Below, one piece after another: positions 46,191 to 57,134 of a stretch of DNA of 64,000 bases. Numbering within the stretch: position 1 is the stretch's first letter; each line of letters opens with the position of its first letter. The stretch covers positions 24,655,154-24,719,153 of the forward strand of contig JASDDO010000028.1 of NCBI GenBank assembly GCA_030015575.1, read 5' to 3'. The position numbers and the translations under genes are program-made. This DNA comes from Agapanthus africanus (taxonomy: Eukaryota > Streptophyta > Magnoliopsida > Asparagales > Amaryllidaceae). The notes beneath the pieces are model-generated. The model saw only the letters and a program-made list of their open reading frames with translations, made no database searches and was not told the DNA's origin.

Positions 46191-47541
46191 GATTCTCGCG
46201 CCGGCAGAGATATCTCCGAAGACGTCTGAAAGAAAGGAAGCGACCGAACAAGCGGCCTTCCAAATAGAGCACGAAGAAAAGGCTAAGGATTGGAGAGAAG
46301 TCTTCATAGACTACTTCAAATCCCATCGAACACCCGAAAATGCATCTTTGAGACATCAGCTCATGAAGCGAGCTTTGTCTTTCGCCTTCGTCAATGATAC
46401 TCTATATAAGAGATCGTTCGATTGTTTGTGGATAAGGTGTCTGGGACCAAAAGAAGTAAGGAGAGTCGTCCAAGAAACTCATGATGGACTCTGCGGTTCC
46501 CATCAAGTCGGGCCAAAGATGAAGCTGAAGATCAAAAGAATGGGTTACTATTGACCCACGATGATTCAGGAGTGCCTCAAATATGCGAAGCAGTGTCACT
46601 CATGCCAAATTCATGGGGACTTCATCCACCAACATCCGAATCCGTTACACCCAACACTGTCTAGCTGGCTATTCGAAATATGGGGAACCGATATAATTGG
46701 GCCCATTGAACTGGCATCATCCAAGGGACATCGGTTCATATTGGCAACGACCGATTACTTCTCCAAGTGGGCAGAAGCAATACCACTAAGAGAGGTGAAG
46801 ATAGAGAACATCCTCCATTTCTTCAAGACACATGTCATCTACCGGTTCGACACTCCGTGATGGATCATCTCGGATAATGGGCCGGCCTACAGAAGCCATA
46901 AGATCAGCCGCTTCGCACAGCAGCATAAAATATATTGAAGATACTCTTCGGTCTATAATCCCCGAGCTAATGGTCTAGCTGAGGATTTCAACAAGACCTT
47001 GACAAAGATCATAAAGAAAATGGTGTCTAGAAATAAAAAGGACTGGCACGAGAGATTGCATGAAGCTCTCTGGGCTTATCGGACCACGTTCAAGACGGCC
47101 ACGAATACAACGTCATTCGCGTTGGTATTTGGCACGGAAGTAGTACTTCCCTTGGAAATAGAGCTATCCTCTCTACGAGTAGCAGTTCGATACGAGCTGA
47201 AAGATGAAGAAAATGCCTATCTTCGGCTTGAAGAGCTCGATGCTCTCGATGAAACTCGTCTCATGGCGCATCAAAACCTAGAAGCTTACAAAGCAAGGAT
47301 GACGCGCTCATATGAAAAATTGACTAGGCCGAGAACATTCCGCCAAGACGAACTCGTGCTAGTCGTAAAAGGACATATGATCCCCAATCGTGCTAAACGG
47401 GGGAAATTCAAGCCCAACTATGAGGGACCGTACATTATAGACAAGGTCTACCAAGGTGGGGCCAACTTGCTCATGGATACGCATGGCGAAAGACCCTTCC
47501 GATCGATAAACGACCTATTCCTTAAGAAATACTATGCTTGA
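46191..47541 (+). pseudogene. OG unit 1 integrase, with stops
   Basis: The N-terminal zinc region spans about 46460-46610 (HDGLCGSHQ...CHSCQIHG), with a TGA at 46553 inside it. The core contains WGTDIIGPI (first Asp, 46685), then DYFSKWAEAIP. TGA at 46858 falls just before ISDNGPAY (second Asp). Another TGA lies near 46936. N-G-L-A-E-D supplies the third acidic residue (46975). The C-terminal domain (GPYIIDKVYQGGANLL) ends at 47541. The triad is present but the frame has at least three stops. Confidence 0.82.
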
Positions 47542-47954
47542 CGAGTCACGGCTCAGGTTAATGATAGATGACGATGCTCGTATCCACTCACTGTTCTCCC
47601 GAGTCTAAACTCTATAAGTAGTATCCGGCAAAACTTCGCCTCGAAACTGCTACGGACCGAGATGTCCTTAAACTAACGACAGACCGAGATGCCCTTAAAC
47701 TAACAATGGACCGCAATGTCTTTAAACTAAATACGCCGCTTTCAAAACATGGAGACAGTGGAATCCAGGTCCACAAGTCCCAGCAGCGAGGATTGCAACT
47801 TAAGTCCCTCTGGCTACACAGCTACCCCGGTCGGCGAAGTCCCGCCGTGATAAAAAAAAGGGTACGTCCACAAGAGAAATAGGCACGGATGAAAACCCGA
47901 AAGGGGGCCGTGAGTAAAAACAGCAGGGCAACCGGCGAGCTTGTGAAAACTCGC
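47542..47954 (+). other. OG unit 1 3' UTR
   Basis: Three GGACCG-(N)-TTAAACTAA repeats (47650-47735) are followed by an A-rich run and a stretch (GTACGTCC...GGCGAGCTTGTGAAAAC) that unit 2 shares at 54485-54575. No polypurine tract directly abuts LTR2 at 47955, unlike a normal 3' LTR junction. Confidence 0.6.
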
Positions 47955-48009
47955 CGTTTCCCCAATCAGAGCAAAGCTCTGTTCAAATTTTGAAATTTAA
48001 AATGAAGCA

Positions 48010-48220
48010 GCGCTTCATAATAACGCCAGCGCTAAGAGTCAAAGACTCTGTTGTAGCGCTCACGTGCAAAGCACGAGAGCGCCAGTGCTAAGAGTCAAAG
48101 ACTCTGTTGCGGCGCTCATGTGCAAAGCACGAGAGCGCTAGCACTGGCAGCTCCAGCGCTGAGAGTCAAAGACTCTGTTGCAGTGCTCACGTGCGAAGTA
48201 CGAGAGCGCTAGCGCTGGAA
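48010..48220 (+). repeat. Tandem repeat of about 60 bp with nested palindromes (LTR2)
   Basis: Three units of AGAGTCAAAGACTCT followed by GCGCTCACGTGC and GCACGAGAGCGC. Each unit contains two hairpins: AGAGTC/GACTCT, and GCGCTC...GAGCGC around a G-box. Confidence 0.8.
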
Positions 48221-48223
48221 CTA

Positions 48224-48500
48224 AATGTTCCCCACCATTGGATCAAAGATCCAATGAAGATGATAAATCATCAATTGACCAGAATAAAATTCTGTTAAGG
48301 AAAAATTCCTCAGAATCTTCCCAAACAGGAAAGATTATGTTCTGAAAATCAGAGCATCGTTGGATCAATGATCCAATGGTGATTAAAAATCACCAAAATA
48401 CAGAATAAATTCTGTATGGGAAAAATTTCCCAATCTTGTTAAAAACAAGAAGATTGCCTTCTTTAAATCAGAAGCCCTTGGATCAAAGATCCAGCGGGGG
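48224..48500 (+). repeat. Chain of short palindromes in OG LTR2
   Basis: Consecutive near-perfect hairpins: ATTGGATCAAAGATCCAAT (48237-48255), GGTGATTAAAAATCACC (48378-48394), ACAGAATAAATTCTGT (48400-48415), GGGAAAAATTTCCC (48418-48431) and others. Homologous chains lie at 35750-36560, 15150-16050 and 1780-2280. Confidence 0.8.
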
Positions 48501-48562
48501 AAACATCCCCAAATAAATTAAAGAAAAGATCTCCTTAACTGATTCAACAAATCAGCCTTCAC

Positions 48563-48570
48563 TATATAAA
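48563..48570 (+). promoter_or_regulatory. TATA box of OG LTR2
   Basis: TATATAAA in TTCACTATATAAAGGACCC, matching LTR1. Confidence 0.65.
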
Positions 48571-49016
48571 GGACCCAAGACTTCAAGTCTTGCATAGAGA
48601 GACATCCCCATAAGCTTTCAAATCGAAAGAAGAAAAGAGAGAGGAACCCCCCTACCACAAACATTGAGAAAGTTCAGAGAGAAGAACAAACTCTTGGCAG
48701 AAGAAGAATTTCTTCAAGGTAAAATAAAAAGATCAAAGAATCTCATCAGAAAAAGAACTTAGTTCTTATGCTAGATCATAGATCTTTAAGAAAAATTTTC
48801 TTTCACAAAAGAGATCATAACATCTCATTATAAAAAGAAGAGAGAATAATTCAATTCTCTCAGGATCACAGATCCATAAAGGCAAAGCCTTTCACCAAAA
48901 ACATAAGAGATTGAAACATCTCCTATAAAATAAGAACTTTATTCTTAAATCCACGAGACGAAGTCTCTTATAAGAGAGAATTTAATTCTTAGAGAACAGA
49001 GCTGCCTAAAAAGAGC

Positions 49017-49390
49017 CCCAGCGCTCCAATTAAATGAAGCGCTTCAGCGCTCCAAATCTAGCACACAGCGCTGCAGAGCCTTAGCGCTCCAAATTAAAAG
49101 AAGCGTTTCAGTGCTCCAAATCTAGCGCAAAGCGCTGCAGAGCCTTAGCGCTTCAAATTTAAAGAAGCACCTCAGCGCTCCATGACTAGCGCACAGCGCC
49201 AAGCGCGCCACATGCTCCTCACGTGTGCGCCACTTCATCAGAAGCGCTCTGCGCTCATTGACTGGCGCACAATGCCAAGCGCGCTACGTGCTCCTCACGT
49301 GTGCGCTATTTCACAAGAAGCGCTCTGCGCCCATTGACTGGCGCACAGCGCCAAGCGTACCACGTGCTCCTCACGTGTGCGCTGAGAGAA
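49017..49390 (+). repeat. AGCGCT-rich tandem repeats (LTR2)
   Basis: The first part repeats CAGCGCTCCAAATCTAGCGC-like units about 60 bp long. The second part repeats a roughly 75-bp unit three times (GCGCTCTGCGC...TGACTGGCGCAC...CACGTG). The palindromes AGCGCT and CACGTG recur throughout. Confidence 0.75.
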
Positions 49391-49734
49391 CACAGAGTGT
49401 TATTTAAATAAAAGCCCCAAAGTTATAATGAGTGCTCAGCACTCAATGAAAGATAAAAGGCTGTCAGGATCAATGATCAGCATTGTTAAATGAAAAGGGA
49501 CTGAGCCTAATTAAATGTCCAACATTTATACTGAATGGGTCGAGCCCAAGTTGGCCACAGATCTCCAATTCATATTAATTGAACCTATATGCTCACAAAT
49601 CTTTGATCTTAGTCCTAAATTGGACTACAAATCTCCCAACCAATATTGGTTCAAGGGTACATCTCTTCACTCCTCTGATATTTGTTATTGTAATCTTTCA
49701 ACGTCTTTAGAGAGGTGACGGGTCCCGACAACCA

Positions 49735-49965
49735 GACATTCCACGGACTGTGGAGTCCTTAAACTCATGGACTATGCTGTCCTTAAATTTTATGGACTGT
49801 GGGGTCCTTAAACTCATGGACTATGATGTCCTTAAACTTTATAGACTATGATGTCTCTAAACTACCACGGACTGTGGGGTCCTTAAACTCATGGCCTATG
49901 ATGTCCTTAAAATTTACAGACTATGATGTTTTTAAACTGGACTGCAATGTCCCTAAACTAAAACA
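49735..49965 (+). repeat. GGACT-N-GTCCTTAAACT tandem repeats (LTR2)
   Basis: About eight alternating units built on GGACTGTGGGGTCCTTAAACT and GGACTATGATGTCCTTAAA. Each carries a GGAC/GTCC inverted pair. Confidence 0.8.
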
Positions 49966-50569
49966 ATAGAGTTCAAATGCTCTTTTGTTAGATCTAAAAG
50001 ATCCTGTTAAGTTGATCTTAGTCTAAAATTAGATTAACATGTCCTTAACAAACGTTAAGTTGATCTTAGTCTAAAAACTAGACTAACTTATCCTTAGCAA
50101 ACGTTTAAGTTGATCTTAGTCTTAAATGAGATTAACGATCCTTAAACCCAACCCAAACCCAAATCTAAGAAAATACGGATTTGGACTAATCCATGCCCTA
50201 CGGGCGACAACATAAATTAGTCTCCGTATACAATCCACGGGCAACGAAAAATAAAACAAACACACACGATACGAAATGACCATCTGGAGAAGGAGAAAGT
50301 TGTTATCGCGATGCGGTAGCGTAATTAACTGCAGGGACTTGCGCCTGCAGGGAAGAGCGTCCCCACAATCAAAAACCCCTCACAACGAGGGGAAATCTGA
50401 CGAAGTCTGCTACATCGGCCGCATCTGTCTAAACCTCCGATACACGGTGCCATAAATCAACTTGGCATCTTCGGAGAGGTGGACGGATAAATCCAAATAG
50501 CATCTGCCCCTAAAATTCAGGGCAGATGTCCCAACGTCCCGGTCACGTCTTTCGGGGGAGAACAGATTC

Positions 50570-50587
50570 TGGCACGCCCGGTGGGAC
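50570..50587 (+). other. Primer-binding site, OG unit 2
   Basis: TGGCACGCCCGGTGGGAC lies five bases after LTR2. It would pair with a tRNA 3' end reading GTCCCACCGGGCGTGCCA. Its presence shows LTR2 has 5'-LTR character for unit 2. Confidence 0.72.
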
Positions 50588-50715
50588 CTTTTCCTCTTTC
50601 CACTCCACACTTCGTGTGTCGTGTTTCGTGAACAAGTCACGGTTTGACATGGTTGCCTTTGGATGTGAAGTACTAAGATTTGGTATCTTGCTCCGTGCAG
50701 AAAAACAGAAGATCA

Positions 50716-52346
50716 ATGGCTTCAAACTGCACTAATTGCAACAACTCCCACTCTTTCCTCGCCGGAGGAGTGACTACGTACCTCAAGTGGCCTCCATTTT
50801 TGCGATGCCAGTGGAACAGGTGACTCAGACCACCACTGGACTGTTCTTCGGGACCATGCTCCCACCAATAAGCTTTAATGCCCCAGTGCCATTGCAAGAA
50901 GGTCCAAAGAATTCAGTCTTAGATCGGCTTGCAACTATCGCGGCCCCTCTCAACGGGTCGCCCAAATCTAACGCCTTAGTCTTTAACAGACTGGGCCAAA
51001 ACTCCCATGGGACCGTGAAGAAGCCCGCAACACCTAAAGGGGGTATCCCGAAACGGATAGCCATCCCTGCTCCAGTGAACGAAGTCATCAGAGAGGCTTC
51101 TCCTGCTAAAGGGTCGGTCTTCGCAAGACTGGCCGTTCCAGCTCCCTCTCCAGGAGAAGTAACCAAGGCTACTTCCCCTGCCAAAAAGTCGGTCTTTTCA
51201 AGATTGATCATTCCCTCTCGGCGGACGCCAGTCTTCGATAGGTTGGCACCAACAGCAACCCTCCGCCAGAACAGGGGGCATGACGAAGCCACCCCCATAA
51301 CTAAGCCGGTCTCATCAGCACAACATTCTCGTCGTCGTCACTGGCACCGAGTAAGGAAGCTTGGGGGCAGCTCTCCTTCTGGACTGACTCCGCCAGCTCC
51401 GATGGTGGAAATTGATACTGCTGTTCCAACTGGGAACAGCTTTGAACCACTTAGGAGGGTACGCAAGAACTCTCCGAAGGCCGTGCTAAAAAGATCTCCT
51501 CCACCTATGGAGAACGCTACAAAGGTGAAGCCAGAGCATCCCCCTCAGCGGCTGTCCTCTAAAATTCATAAAGTATGGCGACAGGTCCAAGGCTCGATGA
51601 TCAACCAAGACTACTCCCGCCAACCGAAGAAGATGAAAGTTCGGCAAGAGAAGGACCACCCTGTCATACCACAGAAGATGCCATCTATTTGGGTGCCCGC
51701 TGCAACGGTTCCCTCAACTTCGACCGCCCACAAAAGAAGGAGGCCGGAGAAAGTCTCCAAGTCCACTACGAATCTTAAGAACACTGAATCTAAACGCCCC
51801 AAGTCTGGGGGCATGGTGGTGCACACTGTTTATATGGCATCCGGGAAAGAGAATAGCCGTATCTCTACGGGACATCGACCACTCACCAGATCCATAACAA
51901 AGGCCCAGGAGCAACAGCAAAAACTCCAGGAAATGTTAACACAGATGGCCGTACTCACTGGGCCAAAAGAAAGCCCGGAAACGTCGTCAGAGCAACGTCA
52001 TGAACAAGAAACTGATGCTGAGTTCCTCCGCGGAATCCTCGAGAAGAAGGACAAAGAGGCAGTGGAACAAGCTGCCAACATAAAACGAATGGCGCTTTTA
52101 TTCCAAGACATGGTCGGGATGATATTACAGCCGGATCCTCCAGCTGAAGACCCTCCGATTATCTTTGAAGACGATAGAGAGGAGACATCGAACCCTCTTC
52201 CGGCTTGTTCAGCAGCCAAGGAAGAGACTATTTCCAAAGCCGCCCTGGATGCCTATATCGCTCAGCAGATACGAGCTCATCAGGTGAGCGAAGCGGCCGG
52301 GCAAATTGTTAACACTGGACGACCCTATCCGGGTTGGTACGACTAA
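50716..52346 (+). pseudogene. OG unit 2 ORF1
   Basis: The likely start ATG at 50716 (MASNCTNCNN) is followed by a frameshift near 50780. From there the frame is open to TAA 52344-52346. Five motifs of the form (S/L/P)-V-(F/L)-x-R-L lie in tandem at about 50905-51250 (NSVLDRLA, ALVFNRLG, GSVFARLA, KSVFSRLI, TPVFDRLA). A basic segment near 51330-51600 and a charged coiled-coil-like stretch near 52025-52110 follow. Function unknown. It is far better preserved than its unit 1 counterpart. Motif repetition suggests a short binding motif used in multiple copies. Confidence 0.7.
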
Positions 52347-54375
52347 ATAAAGTACTCGCCGGGATATACGATCCCTAAATTCCATGTATATAAGGGGACG
52401 GGGAATCTACACCAGCAAGTTGCTCAATTCAGAGCCTTGTGTGGTAATACTGGGGGTGATGACAAACTGCTGCTTCGCCAGTTTATTGGCAGCTTGTCGG
52501 AGACAGCATTCGAGTGGTATTCCGAGCTCCCGAATGACTCTGTCAAGATATTTGCAGAAATGGAGCTACTGTTTACACAGCGTTTCGCGAGCACTAGCGA
52601 GCGCACCCCAATCACGGCGTTGATCAATGCCAGGGTGAAGCTGGGAGAGATATGGGTGCAGTATGCAATCCGATGGCGGAATCTATGGTCAAAATGCGAA
52701 CAACGCATAGAAGAGGCTCCCGCAGTAGGCATGTTTGTGGTAACCCTCGATCCGCAGGCGACCATATCTCAATTCATGATGTTCTTCAAGCCGACCACCT
52801 TCCAGGCCTTAATTGACAAGCTGGCCCAAATGGACCAGATGGGTCATAGGCCTTCCTCTTCAAAGTCGGAGTTTCGAAACGAAAAGGGCAAAGGGAAAGC
52901 AACTTTTGTCGCCAACGCTCAACAACAACCGAGTAGCCTGAGACCGGTTGTTCGCCAAAGCAATAAGCGACAATCCCTTGATGAGAAGTTGAGCCGCCCT
53001 TACTCATTCCCTCGGGATAAAACAAGAATACTGTTTGAACCGACAGTGCACAACGGGCTCATTACCCTGCCGGAGCCGAAATGCCTACTGCAGCCCGGTG
53101 ACGTTGACAGTCCCAATTATTGCCCCTACCACCGAACATTGGGTCATTTAATCGAAGACTGCTACGTCTTCAAATATTGGGTTGAAGACCAGCATCAACA
53201 GGGCAAGTTCGCGCTGTCCGAAAACTGGAAGGTAAATCCGCCCCAGCCGCACGCTCCTAAAATGGTAGATACGTCGGGGGCAACATGCTCATTTATAGAA
53301 GAAGCTCCATGGAAGGTCGCTTTTTCAGCCAAAACGAAAGGAATGCTGAAGGATCTCCAAATATGCCCGGCGATCAGGTGGAAAAGTCCGCTGGAGCCCG
53401 AAGTCATTGAAGGAATGCTGAAGCCACGTACGACACCAGGAATTGGTAGCGATAGTCAAAATGCCCATGCCCAGCCGTCAAAATCTTCAAAGAAAAATAA
53501 GAAGATCAAAAAGCCTGTGAAGCCTGATGACAAGCGCATGGACCAACAAAAACACAATGACACGCTGGAGGAATTCAACCAGAAGGTGCGAACCCCGGTC
53601 ATACTCCAAGAGTTTCTCAACCACATCCTTGAAAACAGAGATGGCAACAAAGATGAGGGAGAAGACTCGTCAGATGAACCTGAGGATTATGTGGCAAGTT
53701 GCAACGTGATCTCTCACTCGTCATTGGATGGTGAAGAAGCTCCTGATGCAGAGAAATTGGAGGCAGATCCCAAACCGAAACCCTTGGAACCGTCTGACGA
53801 GATGATCGATCTGCTGCTGAACGCAGCCCGTCAGAAAAGCAAAGCTGATCGGGAGCGTGAAATGGCCATATTCGAAAAAGCCAAACGCTGGCGGCTGTAC
53901 GAAAGGGTTAAAACACTCTCACCAGATCAAAGAACATCCACCGCAAACAAAAGCAAACTTAAGACGAGGAAACGGATCGCCAAAGCCCTGTCAACGGGAA
54001 TGAAGCTGCCGCCTTTTAAAGGAAATACTCCTGGCGGTATACAGCTTAATGAAACGGACGCGCATCTTAATTTCTGCTTATACCATCAGAGGATTGCACA
54101 CCCTACCGAAGAGTGCATGGCCTTTAAAAAACTGGTGGCAGAGATATGTTGCCCACCGACAACACGTTAAGCGAGTGAAGCGCAAGGACCGTCGGGAACA
54201 GAGAAGCACGACAGATGAGCGCAAAAGAACTGCCAGCAACTGTCACATGGTTGACACCAAGGGATCGCAAGTTCTCACCTTTGGAAGCGACTCTGATGAA
54301 GAAATAGCCCTCAGGCCACTCTTCAAGAAATCCACCTTCTACACAAAAGATACGAAGACTTGCGAAGACATCTAG
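52347..54375 (+). pseudogene. OG unit 2 gag
   Basis: The gag core TIPKFHVYKGTG starts directly after the TAA, in the same frame as ORF1 and without its own ATG. FEWYSELPNDSVKIF and WRNLWSKCEQRI follow. Two zinc-knuckle variants with C-x2-H-x4-H-x4-C spacing are intact: CPYHRTLGHLIEDC (about 53125) and CLYHQRIAHPTEEC (about 54075). The frame is open from 52347 to 54170, then shifts. After 54375 the sequence jumps to 3' UTR-like material, so protease, RT, RNase H and integrase are missing. Confidence 0.8.
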
Positions 54376-54604
54376 CTGCGTAATCGTGCATTGCCCGGAA
54401 AAATCCCGGACCTACGAACAACTGACCGAGATGTCTATAAACTACTACGGACCGCGGCATCCTAAGGCTCACGCAAAAAAAAAAAACGGTACGTCCATAA
54501 TCAAGATGGGCACAGATGAAAACCCGAAAAGGTTCCGTGAGTAAAAACAGCAGGGCTACCGGCGAGTTTGTGAAAACCCGAGAGGGCGCAATCTCGTTAA
54601 AAGA

Positions 54605-55130
54605 CACTTGCAAGGTCCTCTCGACCTTATAAGGAGAAAACTACATGCGTGAGATCCTTATGACTCATAAAGGAGCGACACACTTAGGAATCCCTACGAT
54701 TCCTAAGGAGAAAATACACTTACGAGATCCTCATGACTCGTAAGGAGAATCCTCTTATGAGACCCTCACGGCTCATAAGATTCAAAAGCCTTAAGCAACA
54801 GGGATCTGAACCTGTTCTTAAGTCATCATCTTTCCCAGATTGCCCTACAAGCGGTTTAATACTGAGCCTTGTATACAATCCACGGGCGCAAATAATCGTT
54901 CCCTTGCCGAGTCCCACCAACGATGAGGAATGCCTTCATTTGATGAATAAACACTTGTAAGTCCTCTCGACTTATAAGGAAAAAACACTCTTGTAAAATC
55001 CTTACAACTTATAAGAGAACGCACACTTAGGAATCCTCATGATTCCTAAGGAGAAATTACGCCTATGAGATCCTCACGACTCATAGGAAGAAACATTTTT
55101 ATGAGACCCTTACGGCTCATGAAGTCAAAA
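54605..55130 (+). repeat. Array of about 11 short hairpins
   Basis: Units of about 40-50 bp, each an inverted repeat with a 5-10-nt loop, linked by GGAGAAAA-like spacers. Examples: CTTAGGAAT/ATTCCTAAG (54680s and 55030s), CTTACGAG/CTCGTAAG (54720s), CTTATGAG/CTCATAAG (54750s), CCTATGAG/CTCATAGG (55070s), CTTGTAAGTC/GACTTATAAG (54953s). Both arms change together between units. Two more units lie at 57519-57595. Confidence 0.75.
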
Positions 55131-55189
55131 GCCTTAGTCGACAGGATTCGAACCTTGTTTGCAAAGCCATCTTTGTTTAAATCGACAAA

Positions 55190-55350
55190 GGCAAATGATA
55201 ATTCGCTCCTGGCAATGTCCCCATTGTAACGATGCTGATGCATACATCGGTATCAAATTCCAAGTCCTTTCACGGCAAATGATGATTCGTTCCTGGCAAT
55301 ATTCCAGTCGCAGCGATGCTGATGCTAATACTGGTATCAGATCTTGAGTT
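55190..55350 (+). repeat. Two copies of an approximately 85-bp repeat
   Basis: GGCAAATGAT(A/G)ATTCG(C/T)TCCTGG...GCGATGCTGATGC...GGTATCA occurs twice in direct orientation with about 80% visible identity. Confidence 0.7.
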
Positions 55351-55379
55351 CCATACTCGAAAAAAAATGCATGTAAAAT

Positions 55380-55575
55380 AGCCGAAATGATGGGGCAACT
55401 TGCAACAAAATCAGCAAGTAAAATGTATGCATACAAAAATAGCCGAAATGATTGGGCAACACGCAATAAAAATCAGCGAGTAAAAAAAAGCAGAAATGAT
55501 TGGGCACTGTGAAAAATAGTCGAAATGATTGGGCAATCGCGACTTTCGCGATACAAAAAGCTGAAATGATAAAGC
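55380..55575 (+). repeat. AGCCGAAATGATTGGGCA interspersed repeats
   Basis: Five copies of an 18-bp core at irregular spacing (about 20-60 bp), alternating with A-rich and CGCGA-type spacer. Confidence 0.7.
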
Positions 55576-55923
55576 ATCGCGGAAAGAAAACAAAAAAAAT
55601 ATATGAAATGAAACTTTTGCCCTACAGGTGGGTCCATACTAACCACTGTATACAATCTATGGACATAAACAAAAAGGGGACCACATTTCCCCACCAGACC
55701 TTTTCAAAGGTAGAGTCAGATCTCGACGGCAACATTTGCATCCTCGAAGAACAACAACGGCATTCCTCCTCATTCCAGCAGGATTCGGACGCAACGTCAA
55801 CAAAGCGGAGCCACGGCAAAGTCCCTAGTTCCAAGACTCTACGGTCCACAGACAACCTAGAGTCAACCAATGACCTCCCCGCCGGATCAACGCTCCATCT
55901 CGGAAACAAGTCAACCAACTCCA

Positions 55924-56555
55924 GGGAAATCGGTGTCCTTGGCAAAAACCTCGATTCAGAGAAATCAGCGTCCTTGACAAGAGCATCTCGATTTGCGTCG
56001 ACCCGCAAGGAAATCAGTGTCTTTGCAGGAATCTCTTGATTTGTCTCAAGTCCGAGGAAATCAGTGCCCTTGGCAAAATATCTCGATTCAGGGAAATCAG
56101 CGTCCTTGGCGAGAGCATCTCGATTCGCGTCGACCCGTAAGGAAATCGGTGTCTTTGCAGGAATACCTCGATTCGTCTCAACTCCGAGCAAATCAGTGTC
56201 CTTGGCAAATACCTCGATTCAGGGAAATCAGTGTCCTTGGCGAGAGCATCTTGATTCGCGTCGACTCGCAAGGAAATCAGTGTCTTTGCAGGAATACCTT
56301 GATTCGTCTCAACTCCGAGGAAATCAGCGTCCTTGGCAAAAACCTCAATTCAGGGAAATCAGCGTCCTTGGTGAGAGCATCTCGATTTGCGTCGACCCGC
56401 AAGGAAATCAGTGTCTTTGCAGGAATATCTCGATTCGTCTCAACTCCGAGGAAATCAGTGTCCTTGGAAAAAACCTCGATTCAGGGAAATCAGCGTCCTT
56501 GACGAGAGCATCTCAATCCGCGTTGACCCGCACGGAAATCGGTGTCTCTGCAAGA
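55924..56555 (+). repeat. 131-bp higher-order tandem repeat
   Basis: GCGT(C/T)GAC recurs near 55996, 56127, 56259, 56390 and 56521, a period of about 131 bp. Each unit is three related monomers of about 43 bp starting AAATCAGTGTCCTTGG. Period-locked open frames on both strands are a consequence of the repeat. Confidence 0.85.
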
Positions 56556-56574
56556 ATATACGACGTCAGAAAAA

Positions 56575-57110
56575 TGGAGCCATGGCAGAGTCCCTAGTTC
56601 CAAGTCTCGACTGCCACATCTACAGCCTGGAGACCCACAACAACGTTCCTCCTCATTCCAGCAGGATTCGGACGCGACAATCAATCTCGGAGCCACGGCA
56701 GAGTCCCTAGTTCCAAGCATCAACAGCCACATCTACAGCCTGGAGACCCACAACAGCGTTCCTTCTCATTCCAGCAGGATTCGGACGCGACAAACAATCT
56801 TGGAGACACGACATAGTCCCTAGTTCCAAGTCTCGACGGCCGCATCTACAGCCTGGAGACCCACAACAATGTTCTTCCTCATTCCAGCAGGATTCGGACG
56901 CGACAATCAAGCGGAGCCATAGCAAAGCCCCTAGTTCCAAATCTTGACGGTTCACAGACAACCTAGAGAACACCTTGACATTTGTTTCGTTACAGCAGAC
57001 GCAACGTCAGCAAAGCGGAGCCATGGCTAAGCCCCTAGTTCTAAATCTCGAAGGTTCACAGAAAGCCTAGAGACTATCTCGGAGCCGCGACCAAGTTCCC
57101 AGTTCCATGG
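56575..57110 (+). repeat. Approximately 116-bp tandem repeat
   Basis: GTCCCTAGTTCCAAG recurs near 56590, 56706 and 56817, with decaying versions to 57100. Each unit also contains ACAGCCTGGAGACCCACAAC and CAGCAGGATTCGGACGCGAC. One older unit lies near 55790-55840. Confidence 0.82.
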
Positions 57111-57134
57111 CTCGGCGGTGCACAGACAACTGAG

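Larger units (their letters stand above)
47955..50564 (+). mobile_element. OG LTR2 (between units 1 and 2)
   Basis: It starts near CGTTTCCCCAATC (TG expected, CG seen) and ends GGGGGAGAACA before the unit 2 PBS. It has the same organisation as LTR1, with TATA at 48563-48570. The left part carries a roughly 60-bp tandem repeat (48010-48220), and 49017-49390 carries AGCGCT-rich tandem repeats. The palindrome chain spans 48224-48500. Its 5' boundary is approximate. Confidence 0.8.

Noticed and set aside
54400..54430. Microhomology at the unit 2 pol-deletion breakpoint
   Set aside because: CGGACC occurs near both unit 1 breakpoints, but the alignment places the right junction about 15 bp away, so I do not claim a mechanism.
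55144..55156. Perfect pol III B-box on the minus strand (GGTTCGAATCC)
   Set aside because: No A-box or T-run at a suitable distance. Probably chance within the hairpin array, whose loops often contain similar text.
55500..56597. Overlapping open frames of 169-189 codons on both strands
   Set aside because: They follow the 131-bp tandem repeat, which happens to lack stops. All frames repeat with the array.
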